From contig JAZNNI010000093.1 of the NCBI GenBank assembly GCA_045580145.1, forward strand, positions 10,386-74,385: a DNA stretch of 64,000 nucleotides, given 5' to 3'. Below the pieces are notes generated by a model. That model worked only from the letters and a program-made list of their open reading frames with translations, made no database searches and had not been told where the DNA came from. The position numbers and the translations under genes are program-made. Source of the stretch: UBA1738 sp045580145 (GTDB taxonomy: Bacteria > Bacillota > Clostridia > UBA1381). Below are positions 49,414 through 58,186 of the stretch, in pieces (the first letter of the stretch is position 1; each line of letters opens with the position of its first letter).

Positions 49414-50289
49414 ATGCAAAATGAAAAAAGAATTGACAAGGCAGTGATATATTCTTCCGAAAAATCACCTCTTACTATTTTTCGTTCGTCAATGCCTCCT
49501 GAAAAAACTATGTTCTATGAGCATCATCATACAGCCTTTGAGCTGACAATGGTAATCAGCGGCAGCGGAATTTACTCAACAAATTATTCAGAATTCAGCT
49601 TTAAAAGCGGAGATATTTTCTTTTTTTCCACCGACGAGGTGCATTGGCTCAAAAAACTCGATTGCCACACGCACTTTTTAAATATTCACTTTGAGCCGCG
49701 TTTTATATGGTCGGATAATCTTGGTTTTTCCGGCAAAGACATTATGCAAATATTTTTCAGCAGAAAGGATAGCCCCTTAAACGAGCTAAAAGGTACTTCA
49801 GCAGACGTAATACGTGACATTATTTATAAAATAGAGAAAGAGGCAGCAGAAAAAATGCCCGAATATGAAACAATGCTCAAGGTACATCTTATAAATATAC
49901 TTGTTGAAATGGTACGGACCTTTGATGGCAAACTCTATGAAAACGAAATACTTTTAAGCCGTCATACGCAAAAGTATATGTCTAAAGTCTTAAATTTCAT
50001 AGACGAAAACTTTGCATCTGATTTGACTCTTTCCGAGCTTTCGGATGTTGCTCATATGAGCAAAAACTATTTTTGCAGACAATTCAAGCAGTTAAACGGC
50101 ATCTCACCTTGGGAATACATAACAATCAAAAGAATTGAACAGGCAATTTCCTATATTGAAACAACCGACCTTACCAAGCTCGAAATTGCGGCAAAATGTG
50201 GATATAACAATACTTCAAACTTTTATTATGCTTTTAAAAAAGTTACCGGAAAAAGTCCGTCCGATTATAGTCTATCAGCTACCACATAA
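49414..50289 (+). CDS. AraC family transcriptional regulator, probable kdgK-eda regulator
   Basis: The 291-residue protein has an N-terminal cupin domain (about 25-120) with MFYEHHHTAFELTMVISGSG, a His-rich strand typical of sugar-binding cupins, and a C-terminal AraC double helix-turn-helix (about 188-288) with LSELSDVAHMSKNYFCRQFK and AAKCGYNNTSNFYYAFKKVT. The ATG at 49414 follows AGAGGT; a TTG five codons earlier lies ahead of that site. It is divergent from kdgK, so regulation of KDG use is inferred from context. Confidence 0.9.
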   Translation: MQNEKRIDKAVIYSSEKSPLTIFRSSMPPEKTMFYEHHHTAFELTMVISGSGIYSTNYSEFSFKSGDIFFFSTDEVHWLKKLDCHTHFLNIHFEPRFIWSDNLGFSGKDIMQIFFSRKDSPLNELKGTSADVIRDIIYKIEKEAAEKMPEYETMLKVHLINILVEMVRTFDGKLYENEILLSRHTQKYMSKVLNFIDENFASDLTLSELSDVAHMSKNYFCRQFKQLNGISPWEYITIKRIEQAISYIETTDLTKLEIAAKCGYNNTSNFYYAFKKVTGKSPSDYSLSATT

Positions 50290-50297
50290 AATAAGTA

Positions 50298-50332
50298 AAC
50301 CCTGCGACAGAATTTATCGCAGGGTTTTTTCT
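50298..50332. terminator. Bidirectional terminator between the AraC gene and gyrB
   Basis: A 10-bp stem, AACCCTGCGA with complement (50298-50307 and 50317-50326), with A and T runs on the two sides. It is 9 bases after the AraC stop and 5 bases before the gyrB stop. Confidence 0.9.
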
Positions 50333-50336
50333 ATGA

Positions 50337-52256
50337 TTAAATATCAAGGTTTGAAACATACTTTGCGTGTTTTTCAATAAACTCACGTCTTGGCTCAACC
50401 TTATCTCCCATAAGGATTGTAAAGGTCTGGTCTGCCGCAATAGCATCCTCAAGCTCAACTCTCAGCATTGTTCTTGTCTCAGGATTCATTGTTGTTTCCC
50501 AAAGTTCAGGCGGGTCCATCTCACCAAGACCTTTATATCTCTGGACCTTAGCACCGCTACCCATTTCCTCTAATAGTGCGTTTCTTTCCGCATCAGAATA
50601 TGCAAACTTTTCAACTAAATTTGCATTCTTGCCCTTATACACCTTATAAAGAGGTGGCTGGGCAAGATATATGTTTCCATTTTCGATTAGCGGTCTCATA
50701 TATCTGAAGAAGAATGTAAGAAGAAGTGTTCTTATGTGCGAGCCGTCAACGTCGGCATCGGCCATAATAATTATTTTGCCATACTTCAGCTTTGTTATAT
50801 CAAATTCTTCGCCGATTCCAGCACCTAATGCCTGAATTACGGGCAGGAGCTTTTCATTTGAGTAAACCTTGTCAATTCTCGATTTTTCAACATTTAGCAT
50901 CTTTCCCCAAAGCGGAAGAATTGCCTGGAAGCGTCTGTTTCTTCCTTGCTTTGCAGAACCGCCCGCAGAATCTCCCTCGACGATGTAGATTTCAGCATAA
51001 TCCGCACCTTCGTCGGTACATTTTGCAAGCTTTCCGAGAAGTGAAGAGTTGCTTGCCTGCGCATTTTTTCTTGTTGCCTCACGTGCTTTTCTTGCAGCCT
51101 CTCTCGCACGGGATGCCGTCAAAGTCTTTTCTATAATTGTCTTTGCAATCCTTGGATTTTCCTCCAAAAACGCAGACAGTTTATCATTCAAAGCATTCTC
51201 AACCAAGGTTCTTGCCTCAGAGTTTCCAAGCTTTGTCTTGGTCTGTCCTTCAAACTGAGCCTCTGTAACCTTTACGCTGATAATCGCTGTAAGACCTTCT
51301 CTTGTGTCTTCACCTGAAAGGTTTGACTCCTTTTCCTTTAAGAGATTATATTTTCTTGCGTAGTCATTTATAACCCTTGTAAGTCCCGACTTAAAGCCTG
51401 TCTCATGCATACCACCATCGATTGTATGGATGTTATTTGCAAAGCTTAAAAGTGCCTCGCTGTATGCATCGGTATACTGCATCGCAACCTCAACAATCAT
51501 ATCATTTCTTGTTGCTTCAAAATAGATAATATCGTCGTGTAGCGGGTCTTTGTTTTTATTGATGTAAGAAACAAATTCCTTAATTCCGCCTTCTGCATAA
51601 AGTGTAACACTTTCCGGTTCTGCTACTCTTTTATCTGTAAAGATAATTTTAATTCCTTTATTCAAAAATGCCTGCTCACGAAGTCTTTTTAAAAGTACTT
51701 CATAATCAAACTCGAGTATCTCAAAAATCTCCGGATCCGGCTTGAATGTAATCTTTGTACCGGTTTTATCAGTATCGCCTATAACCTTTAGTTCACAGGT
51801 AGGCTTACCTCTTTGATAGCTCTGGTAATGGATATGTTCGCCGTCCGAAACCTCTACCTCAAGCTTTTCGGAAAGTGCGTTAACAACTGATGAGCCAACT
51901 CCGTGAAGACCTCCGGAAACCTTGTATCCGCCACCGCCGAATTTTCCGCCGGCGTGAAGAATTGTAAGTACAACCTGAACAGTCGGTATACCCTCCTGCG
52001 GATGAATTCCTACAGGGATTCCACGTCCGTTATCGGTAACCGTAACGGAATTGTCAGGATTGATATCTACCTTTATTTCGGTACAGTATCCTGCCAAAGC
52101 CTCGTCGATTGAGTTGTCCACAATTTCATAGACAAGGTGATGAAGTCCTGCTGAGGATGTAGAACCGATATACATACCCGGTCTCTTTCTTACCGCCTCA
52201 AGCCCTTCTAAGACTTGTATTTGGTTTTCGTCGTATTTTGTTTCAATTCTTTCCAT
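50337..52256 (-). CDS. gyrB: DNA gyrase subunit B
   Basis: GyrB is the ATPase subunit of the supercoiling topoisomerase. The 639-residue protein begins with the GHKL ATPase domain (YEIVDNSIDEALAGYC, VTDNGRGIPVGIHP), a transducer domain, then the TOPRIM region with YIVEGDSAGGSAKQGRNR and MADADVDGSHIRTLL, and ends with the normal C-terminal VEPRREFIEKHAKYVSNLDI. At residue 450 the LPLWGKMLNVEK segment has Trp where E. coli has Lys447. gyrA is not adjacent. It is the last gene of the recJ-rsh-yaaA-recF-remB-gyrB series. Confidence 0.98.
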   Translation of the reverse strand: MERIETKYDENQIQVLEGLEAVRKRPGMYIGSTSSAGLHHLVYEIVDNSIDEALAGYCTEIKVDINPDNSVTVTDNGRGIPVGIHPQEGIPTVQVVLTILHAGGKFGGGGYKVSGGLHGVGSSVVNALSEKLEVEVSDGEHIHYQSYQRGKPTCELKVIGDTDKTGTKITFKPDPEIFEILEFDYEVLLKRLREQAFLNKGIKIIFTDKRVAEPESVTLYAEGGIKEFVSYINKNKDPLHDDIIYFEATRNDMIVEVAMQYTDAYSEALLSFANNIHTIDGGMHETGFKSGLTRVINDYARKYNLLKEKESNLSGEDTREGLTAIISVKVTEAQFEGQTKTKLGNSEARTLVENALNDKLSAFLEENPRIAKTIIEKTLTASRAREAARKAREATRKNAQASNSSLLGKLAKCTDEGADYAEIYIVEGDSAGGSAKQGRNRRFQAILPLWGKMLNVEKSRIDKVYSNEKLLPVIQALGAGIGEEFDITKLKYGKIIIMADADVDGSHIRTLLLTFFFRYMRPLIENGNIYLAQPPLYKVYKGKNANLVEKFAYSDAERNALLEEMGSGAKVQRYKGLGEMDPPELWETTMNPETRTMLRVELEDAIAADQTFTILMGDKVEPRREFIEKHAKYVSNLDI

Positions 52257-52274
52257 TACTCTAAACTCCTACTT

Positions 52275-52538
52275 TTAAATAATTATATTATCGGATTTTG
52301 CTCTCCTGTAAAGTGTTCGTGATGCAAGTGATGTTATATATACAAAAGTTTTTTCGTCTTCTTTTGTTACAATAAAGGATTTTGGAAGATCCTCTGTTAC
52401 GTCAATGACTTGTCCATTTTTTTGCGCCTCGGCCAGATAGCCTCTTGTCTGGTATGAAACCGTCGTATTATCCATATCAAAAATTCCAACAACAGTTTTA
52501 AGGTCTACGACAACATCATTTCCTAAGTGAAGATACAT
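52275..52538 (-). CDS. remB: Extracellular matrix regulator RemB (DUF370 family)
   Basis: RemA/RemB proteins are small DNA-binding regulators of matrix and other genes in B. subtilis. The 87-residue protein begins MYLHLGNDVVVDLKTVVGIF, the mark of the RemB (YaaB) branch. It sits between recF and gyrB exactly as yaaB does in B. subtilis. AAGGAGG before the ATG overlaps the recF stop codon, so translation is likely coupled. Confidence 0.92.
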   Translation of the reverse strand: MYLHLGNDVVVDLKTVVGIFDMDNTTVSYQTRGYLAEAQKNGQVIDVTEDLPKSFIVTKEDEKTFVYITSLASRTLYRRAKSDNIII

Positions 52539-52543
52539 ACCGG

Positions 52544-53632
52544 CTATCCCTCCTTAACTCGTCCGCTTTCAATCTCAAAAGTCCTTGTTCCCTTTGCACT
52601 CTGGGCAGTATCAAGGTCTGTGCAAGTTAAAATTACCTGTTTTCCGCGTATTTTCTCGGTCAGATAAAGTCTTCTTGAAATATCAAGCTCGCTCATAATG
52701 TCATCAAGGAGAAGTACAGGGTATTCACCTCTTGCATAATTTATGCTTTCCATCTGCGCCATTTTAAGACTCAAAACGCTAGTTCGTTGTTGTCCCTGTG
52801 AGGCAAAAGTTCTAACCTCTTTTTCATTTATGAACAACCTCAAATCGTCCCTTTGAATACCATAAAGACTTGAACCATTCTCTATTTCACGAAGCTTTGC
52901 CGATTCCAATTTTTCTAAAAATCTTTCCTTGCTTATTATATCACATTCTATGCTCGGTGTATATACTAAATTTAAATTTTCTCCGCTTATATTATGGTGT
53001 ATTTCTTTTGCAAAACCCTTCAAGCTCTCAATATAATCACGTCGAAATTCCATAATTGCACTACCGTCTTCAGCAATCTGCTCATTCCATACCAAAAGCA
53101 TCTCGTCATCGGTTTTTCCTGCAAATTTAAGCTTTTTCAAAAGACTGTTTTTCTGTGCTAAATTTTTATGATAAGAAATCAATTTTTTGAGATAAACGGG
53201 ATATAGCTGACTTATCGCCTCATCTAAAAATCTTCGTCTTACCTGCGGTGCCCCCTTTATGATTTCCAAATCCTCAGGTGAAAACATTACGACATTTAGG
53301 TACCGCATCAGCATAGAAAGCTTTGTAATCGGGACATTATTTATTTTCACCGTCTTTTTACCATTCGGCAAAATTTGCATTACTGCTCGATAGTCTCGAC
53401 CTTTATCGGAAAACTCTATCTGAAGTCTTGCAAAATTACTTCCGAATTTAATAAGCTCAGTATCAGATTTTGTACGATGGCTTCTGCCGTGAGAAAAAAG
53501 GTAAATTCCCTCTAAAATATTCGTTTTTCCTTGTGCGTTGTTACCATAAATCACATTGGTATCATCACAAAATGAAATACTTTCCTTTTCATAATTGCGA
53601 AAATTTGTTAAAGACAAACTTTTTACCTTCAT
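52544..53632 (-). CDS. recF: DNA replication/repair protein RecF
   Basis: RecF is an SMC-like ATPase that loads RecA at gaps through RecOR. The 362-residue protein has Walker A IYGNNAQGKTNILEGIYL (lysine 36), the signature SQGQQRTSVLSLKMAQ and Walker B PVLLLDDIMSELD. The usual length is about 370. Its ATG overlaps the yaaA stop by one base (TAATG). Confidence 0.97.
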   Translation of the reverse strand: MKVKSLSLTNFRNYEKESISFCDDTNVIYGNNAQGKTNILEGIYLFSHGRSHRTKSDTELIKFGSNFARLQIEFSDKGRDYRAVMQILPNGKKTVKINNVPITKLSMLMRYLNVVMFSPEDLEIIKGAPQVRRRFLDEAISQLYPVYLKKLISYHKNLAQKNSLLKKLKFAGKTDDEMLLVWNEQIAEDGSAIMEFRRDYIESLKGFAKEIHHNISGENLNLVYTPSIECDIISKERFLEKLESAKLREIENGSSLYGIQRDDLRLFINEKEVRTFASQGQQRTSVLSLKMAQMESINYARGEYPVLLLDDIMSELDISRRLYLTEKIRGKQVILTCTDLDTAQSAKGTRTFEIESGRVKEG

Positions 53633-53862
53633 TATACCACCGTTAATTCAAACATTTCATCTTCAAATTCGACAGTCACAACATCGCCGCCGCGAATTTT
53701 TTTGCCACGCATAGTGCATATCTCGCCATTTACCGATACGATTTCATCTAAAATCATTTCCTTTGCAATCGCTCCGTTTTCAGCTATTCCCGCAAATTTA
53801 AGGAGCTGGTCAAGCTTTATAAACTCCGTTATAATCTCAATTTCTTCTCTATGAATTTCCAT
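53632..53862 (-). CDS. yaaA: S4 domain protein YaaA
   Basis: A 76-residue S4-type RNA-binding protein linked to ribosome assembly in B. subtilis. The S4 fold is visible in FIKLDQLLKFAGIAENGAIA, DEIVSVNGEI and KIRGGDVV. The ATG at 53862 with AGGGGTG upstream is preferred over the GTG three codons earlier, which falls in that site. It is the usual neighbour of recF. Confidence 0.93.
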   Translation of the reverse strand: MEIHREEIEIITEFIKLDQLLKFAGIAENGAIAKEMILDEIVSVNGEICTMRGKKIRGGDVVTVEFEDEMFELTVV

Positions 53863-53873
53863 AAACCTCACCC

Positions 53874-56108
53874 CTAATTTGTCGTTCTGGTAACTTCTAA
53901 AACTCCTGAAAGCTGTGAAATCTTTGTCATAGCTTTTTGAAGCTCATCAGTTCCGTGAATTTCCACACCAAAGGTCATAACTGACATTCCGCCCTTTAAT
54001 GCTCTTGCATTAATGGATACACAGTTTAAGGAAAGCTCTGCAAACACAGTAGTAACGTGCATCATCATTCCAGGTGCATCCTCTGCTTCAACACGAAGAG
54101 TGGCAACATATGCGCTTCTGTTTTCTCCTGTCCAGTTTACCTTTATAAACCTGTTCTTATCCTCCTCAGAAAGCACATCAGGTTGGATGTTAGGGCAATC
54201 CGCCCTATGCACTGAAACGCCTCTTCCTTTCGTTATAAATCCCACAATTTCATCGCCAGGTACAGGGTTGCAACACTTTGAAAGTCTTACAAGACAGTTA
54301 TCAATACCCTTAACCTCAATTCCGGTCTGATTTCCTTTTTTACGGATAGTATGTGTAGGCCTTGTATTTTCGGGCTGATTTTTCTTCTGTTCCTTGATAT
54401 ATTCCTCACGAAGTCTCATAACAACCTTCTGTGAAGAAAGCCCGCCATAACCGATGCTTGCATAGAGGTCTTCTATATCATTTAGGTTATATTTTCTGTA
54501 AAGCGGCTTAAGCCACTCCTCGCGGAAAAGCTTTGAAAAAGGAATATTTAATCGCCTTGCCTCTTTTTCAAGCATATCCTTTCCGTGAATGATATTTTCA
54601 TCACGTCTTTCGTGCTTCAGCCATTGATTTATCTTACTCTTTGCAAGAGATGTCTTTACAATCTTGAGCCAATCCCTACTTGGTCCCTTTGCCTGCGGCG
54701 ACGTTAAAATCTCTATAATGTCTCCATTTTGCAGTTTATATGAATTTGTGACGATTTTACCATTTGCCTTTGCGCCAACCATCTTGCTTCCGACTTGTGT
54801 ATGAATAGCAAAAGCAAAGTCTATTGCAGTTGACCCATTTGGAAGCGGAATAACCTTTCCTTGCGGAGTAAACGCAAAAACCTGATCAGAGAACATATCT
54901 ATCTTCAGGCTGTTCATAAACACATCTGCATCCATAATATCTGCCTGTGTTTCCATAAGCTTTCTGACCCATTCAAGCTCTTTATCCATTGAATCAGCGC
55001 CCGATTTGCCCTCTTTATATTTCCAGTGCGCCGCAATACCCTCCTGTGCTACCTTATGCATCTCCTGAGTACGAATTTGAATTTCAAACGGTGTTCCGTC
55101 GCTACCTACAACGGTAGTATGGAGAGATTGATACATATTAGGCTTAGGCATCGCTATATAATCCTTAAAGCGCATAGGAAGCGGTGTATACATTTCATGC
55201 ACCATTCCCAAAACTGCATAACACTCCGCAACTGTATCCACGATAACACGAACCGCAAACAAATCATAGATTTCATCAATCGTTTTGTTCTGCGCATACA
55301 TTTTTCTGAAGATACTGTAAAAGTGCTTAGCTCTTCCTGTTATCTCACAGCCAATGTCATTGTCCTTCATCCTTTTTTCTAAGGTCCTGATTATTTCAGC
55401 AACGAATGCCTCACGCTCGCTTTTTTTCCTGTTGATACTCTCTGCGATTTCATCATACGCAACAGGGTCAAGGTACTTTAGCGACAAATCCTCAAGTTCT
55501 GATTTTATTTTAGAAATACCGAGTCTATGAGCAAGCGGCGCATAGACATCAAGCGTTTCCTTTGCAATATAAAGCTGTTTTTCCTGAGGCATAAAACCAA
55601 GTGTTCTCATATTATGCAGTCTGTCAATCAGCTTAATAATAACGACACGAATGTCCTTACTCATAGCAAAGAACATTTTTCTTAGGTTCTCCACCTGTTC
55701 ATCCTGATGATCGCGGTATTGGATTTTCTTAAGCTTCGTAACTCCGTCAACAATCTCTGCTACTGATTTACCAAACATCATAACAATGTCATCATAGGTA
55801 TACGGTGTGTCCTCTATGACATCATGCAAGAGACCTGCACAGATGGCGATATTATCCATAGAAAGCTCAGCCGCAATATATGCAATCTGCACAGGATGAA
55901 TTATATACGGCTCACCCGATTTTCTGAACTGATTTCGGTGTGCCGCCTTTGCCATACGATAAGCGACATAGATAATATCGGTATTGGATTTAGGACTATA
56001 TCCCTTAACCATATCAATAATTTTTTCCACTATGACATCTGTTTCGTCAGCTATCTGAGGAAGTGTCTCCTGTGGATTAAATATTATATTATTCAGTTTT
56101 TTATCCAT
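53874..56108 (-). CDS. Bifunctional (p)ppGpp synthase/hydrolase (RelA/SpoT homologue)
   Basis: Rsh makes and degrades the stringent-response alarmone. The 744-residue protein has the HD hydrolase domain (about 40-180) with AGLLHDVIEDTPYTYDDI, the synthetase domain (about 225-370) with MRFKDYIAMPKPNMYQSLHTT, where the RFKD charge pattern is that of bifunctional enzymes, a TGS domain (about 395-455), a zinc-finger-like region with DNCLVRLSKCCNPVPGDEI and a C-terminal ACT domain. Full domain set and usual length. In the canonical oriC order dnaN stands in this position. Confidence 0.96.
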   Translation of the reverse strand: MDKKLNNIIFNPQETLPQIADETDVIVEKIIDMVKGYSPKSNTDIIYVAYRMAKAAHRNQFRKSGEPYIIHPVQIAYIAAELSMDNIAICAGLLHDVIEDTPYTYDDIVMMFGKSVAEIVDGVTKLKKIQYRDHQDEQVENLRKMFFAMSKDIRVVIIKLIDRLHNMRTLGFMPQEKQLYIAKETLDVYAPLAHRLGISKIKSELEDLSLKYLDPVAYDEIAESINRKKSEREAFVAEIIRTLEKRMKDNDIGCEITGRAKHFYSIFRKMYAQNKTIDEIYDLFAVRVIVDTVAECYAVLGMVHEMYTPLPMRFKDYIAMPKPNMYQSLHTTVVGSDGTPFEIQIRTQEMHKVAQEGIAAHWKYKEGKSGADSMDKELEWVRKLMETQADIMDADVFMNSLKIDMFSDQVFAFTPQGKVIPLPNGSTAIDFAFAIHTQVGSKMVGAKANGKIVTNSYKLQNGDIIEILTSPQAKGPSRDWLKIVKTSLAKSKINQWLKHERRDENIIHGKDMLEKEARRLNIPFSKLFREEWLKPLYRKYNLNDIEDLYASIGYGGLSSQKVVMRLREEYIKEQKKNQPENTRPTHTIRKKGNQTGIEVKGIDNCLVRLSKCCNPVPGDEIVGFITKGRGVSVHRADCPNIQPDVLSEEDKNRFIKVNWTGENRSAYVATLRVEAEDAPGMMMHVTTVFAELSLNCVSINARALKGGMSVMTFGVEIHGTDELQKAMTKISQLSGVLEVTRTTN

Positions 56109-56122
56109 AGTCCCACTCCCTT

Positions 56123-57823
56123 CTATTTCTTAATATCTTTTAGAACCAGTTGCAAATTTTCTGTTCCCTGATAAACGTTTACATTCATTGTAAAAGCAAT
56201 GCTTAAAGTATCCCCTGCTTTTATATCGTCGGCATAGTCTCCCATTCCAAAGCCTACTGCATTAAAGGCAGAATTTCCGTCCGTAAGTCTTATTCTCAGA
56301 TGTTTGCCGTCCTGCCCCATAGAAGATACTGACATAACCTTTAGTCCGCAGGCAGAAAATACAGGCACTTCGTTTGCCTCACCAAACGGCTCAAGCATCG
56401 ACAGCATCTTTGAACTCGACAAAGTAAGGCTGTTTCCCGTAAGATTGCAATCAATTTTAAGCTTTGGTACAAGATTTTGTGTGTCAATATTTTTCTTTGC
56501 ATATACATTTATTTTTTCACGGAATTCATCTATTTTATCCGCATTTATGCTAAGCCCCGCCGCCTGCAAATGTCCTCCAAACTCGGTGAGCAGTTCCTCG
56601 CAGCTTGATAGTGCATCAAACAAATTCATTTCAGGGATTGATCTTGCAGACCCTTTACCTTTTCCATTCTCGCAGGAAATGAGTATACACGGGCGGTATA
56701 ACTTCTCGCAAAGCTTTGATGCAACAATTCCTATAACTCCCTGGTGCCAACCTTCACCCGAAATCACATAGACAAGCTGCTCTTTTTCAAAAGCGCCGAC
56801 TATTCCGAGTGCTTCCTCATATATTTCCTGTTCAATAGACTGTCTTTTTCTATTGATTTCATCAAGATGCGCTGCGATTTCGTATGCCTTATCCGCATTA
56901 TCACATATTAAAAGCTCAACAGCTGTTTTTGCATTTTCAAGTCTTCCACTGGCATTGAGTCTCGGAGAAAGAGAAAATGCCAGTGTGGTGCTATCAAGAA
57001 CTTTCCCGTCCACACCTGCTATATTTAAAAGTGCCTTTATTCCTTCATTTTTTGTGTTTTCAATCGCGTTAATTCCCTTGCTTACAATAGTCCTGTTTTC
57101 ATCAATAAGCGGCACAACATCCGCCACCGTTCCAACAGCAACCAAATCAACATATTCTAAAAAGACATCCTTGGTATTTTTGCCAAGCTTTATCGCAAGA
57201 GCAAGAACAAGCTTGAAGGCTACTCCTACACCTGCAAGACCTGAAAACGGATATGTACTGTCCTCTCTTTTTGGATTTATCACCGCTACGGCATCAGGAA
57301 TAGTCTCCTTACAGGTATGATGATCTGTAATAATAACATCCATACCCTGCGTTTTCGCAAATGCAACTTCTCCTATGGCTGTAATTCCGCAGTCAACGGT
57401 TATCATCAGTTTGACTCCCGCCCTTGCAAGTCTGTTAACTGCCATAATATTTATTCCATAACCTTCCGAAATGCGGTCAGGGATATAATAATCAACCTCT
57501 GCGCCTATATTTTTCAAAAATTTATAAACAGTTGCCGTTGCTGTTATCCCATCAACGTCATAATCTCCATAAATAATAATCTTTTCTTTGTTTTGAATTG
57601 CTGCTAAAATTCTGTCTGCAGCCTCTTCCATATCGTTTAACATAAAAGGATTATGCACACAGTCAAGACCTTTTTTTAAATATGCTTCAACATCACCATC
57701 CGCTATACCGCGATTCATTAAAATGACAGCTATCGCCGGCGGCAGTTTATGACGCATTGCAAACGCTTTTATATCATCAGTTTTCAGTTGTTTATTCCTA
57801 TATTCCCAAATCTTTTCCTGCAT
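56123..57823 (-). CDS. recJ: Single-stranded-DNA-specific exonuclease RecJ
   Basis: RecJ is a 5' to 3' ssDNA exonuclease of the DHH phosphoesterase superfamily. The 566-residue protein has motif I IIIYGDYDVDGITATATVY, motif III VIITDHHTCKETIPDAVAVI, DHHA1 region with GWHQGVIGIVASKLCEK, GKGSARSIPEMNLFDAL and GGHLQAAGLSI, and a final OB fold (about 465-566). The start is the ATG at 57823 with GGAGA, four codons after an in-frame ATG that overlaps the site. 14 bases separate it from rsh. The usual length is about 560-580. Confidence 0.96.
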   Translation of the reverse strand: MQEKIWEYRNKQLKTDDIKAFAMRHKLPPAIAVILMNRGIADGDVEAYLKKGLDCVHNPFMLNDMEEAADRILAAIQNKEKIIIYGDYDVDGITATATVYKFLKNIGAEVDYYIPDRISEGYGINIMAVNRLARAGVKLMITVDCGITAIGEVAFAKTQGMDVIITDHHTCKETIPDAVAVINPKREDSTYPFSGLAGVGVAFKLVLALAIKLGKNTKDVFLEYVDLVAVGTVADVVPLIDENRTIVSKGINAIENTKNEGIKALLNIAGVDGKVLDSTTLAFSLSPRLNASGRLENAKTAVELLICDNADKAYEIAAHLDEINRKRQSIEQEIYEEALGIVGAFEKEQLVYVISGEGWHQGVIGIVASKLCEKLYRPCILISCENGKGKGSARSIPEMNLFDALSSCEELLTEFGGHLQAAGLSINADKIDEFREKINVYAKKNIDTQNLVPKLKIDCNLTGNSLTLSSSKMLSMLEPFGEANEVPVFSACGLKVMSVSSMGQDGKHLRIRLTDGNSAFNAVGFGMGDYADDIKAGDTLSIAFTMNVNVYQGTENLQLVLKDIKK

Positions 57824-57851
57824 CGTTTTCTCCATTAATGTATTACACTTT

Positions 57852-57880
57852 ATTATATCATTTTTTTAATAATTTTTCAA
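57852..57880 (-). promoter_or_regulatory. Extended -10 promoter of the recJ operon
   Basis: On the minus strand TTGAAA (57875-57880), 17 bp, TATAAT (57852-57857) with TG one base upstream of the hexamer. The leader is about 22-30 bases. Confidence 0.75.
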
Positions 57881-57886
57881 GTAAAA

Positions 57887-57916
57887 TTGCCTTATTAATG
57901 CATATTTTTTTATAAA
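57887..57916 (+). promoter_or_regulatory. Candidate promoter of the Asn-rich microprotein gene
   Basis: TTGCCT (57887-57892), 18 bp, TATAAA (57911-57916). Only a moderate match to sigma-A; a GTAAA/CATATTT pair in the same place weakly recalls forespore promoters, but the match is too poor to claim. Confidence 0.4.
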
Positions 57917-57957
57917 AAAGTACAGGCTAAAAACATCAACGAAAGGAAGTGATTTAA

Positions 57958-58128
57958 ATGTCAAACAACCAGAACTCAAACAATAACCAGAACAGAAATT
58001 CAAACAACAATCAGAATTCTAACAACCAGAATAGAAATTCAAACAGCAATCAGAATTCTAACAACCAGAACTCAAACAACAATCAGAATTCTAACAGCAA
58101 CAAAAAGGACAACTCAAACAACAGATAA
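57958..58128 (+). CDS. Asn/Gln/Ser-rich 56-residue microprotein
   Basis: Not a family I recognise. The 56 residues are almost only Asn, Gln and Ser, with a few Arg and a Lys-Lys-Asp near the end. The repeat SNNNQNS/RNS is written several times and the encoding DNA repeats in units of about 30-36 bases (for example CAGAATTCTAAC four times). AAAGGAAG lies 8 bases before the ATG and a strong terminator follows, so it is a full transcription unit. There is no signal peptide or membrane helix. Composition and length recall small acid-soluble spore proteins of the Gln/Asn-rich (gamma) kind, but no specific motif links it to them. Confidence 0.75.
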   Translation: MSNNQNSNNNQNRNSNNNQNSNNQNRNSNSNQNSNNQNSNNNQNSNSNKKDNSNNR

Positions 58129-58138
58129 TTAAACTCAT

Positions 58139-58173
58139 AAAAAATGCCGACCCAAAGGGACGGCATTTTTTGC
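58139..58173. terminator. Bidirectional terminator between the microprotein gene and mgtE
   Basis: A stem of 11 bp (58139-58149 with 58161-58171) with an inner CCC/GGG pair forms a strong GC-rich hairpin flanked by A and T runs. It lies 10 bases after the microprotein stop and 15 bases before the mgtE stop. Confidence 0.9.
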
Positions 58174-58186
58174 ATTGACTTCATTT

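Noticed and set aside
50907..50909. GyrB Trp450 at the position of E. coli Lys447, a site linked to quinolone response.
   Set aside because: From memory Trp in LPLWGKMLNVEK is common among clostridial GyrB proteins, so it is probably a lineage trait and not a resistance mutation; an alignment would settle it.
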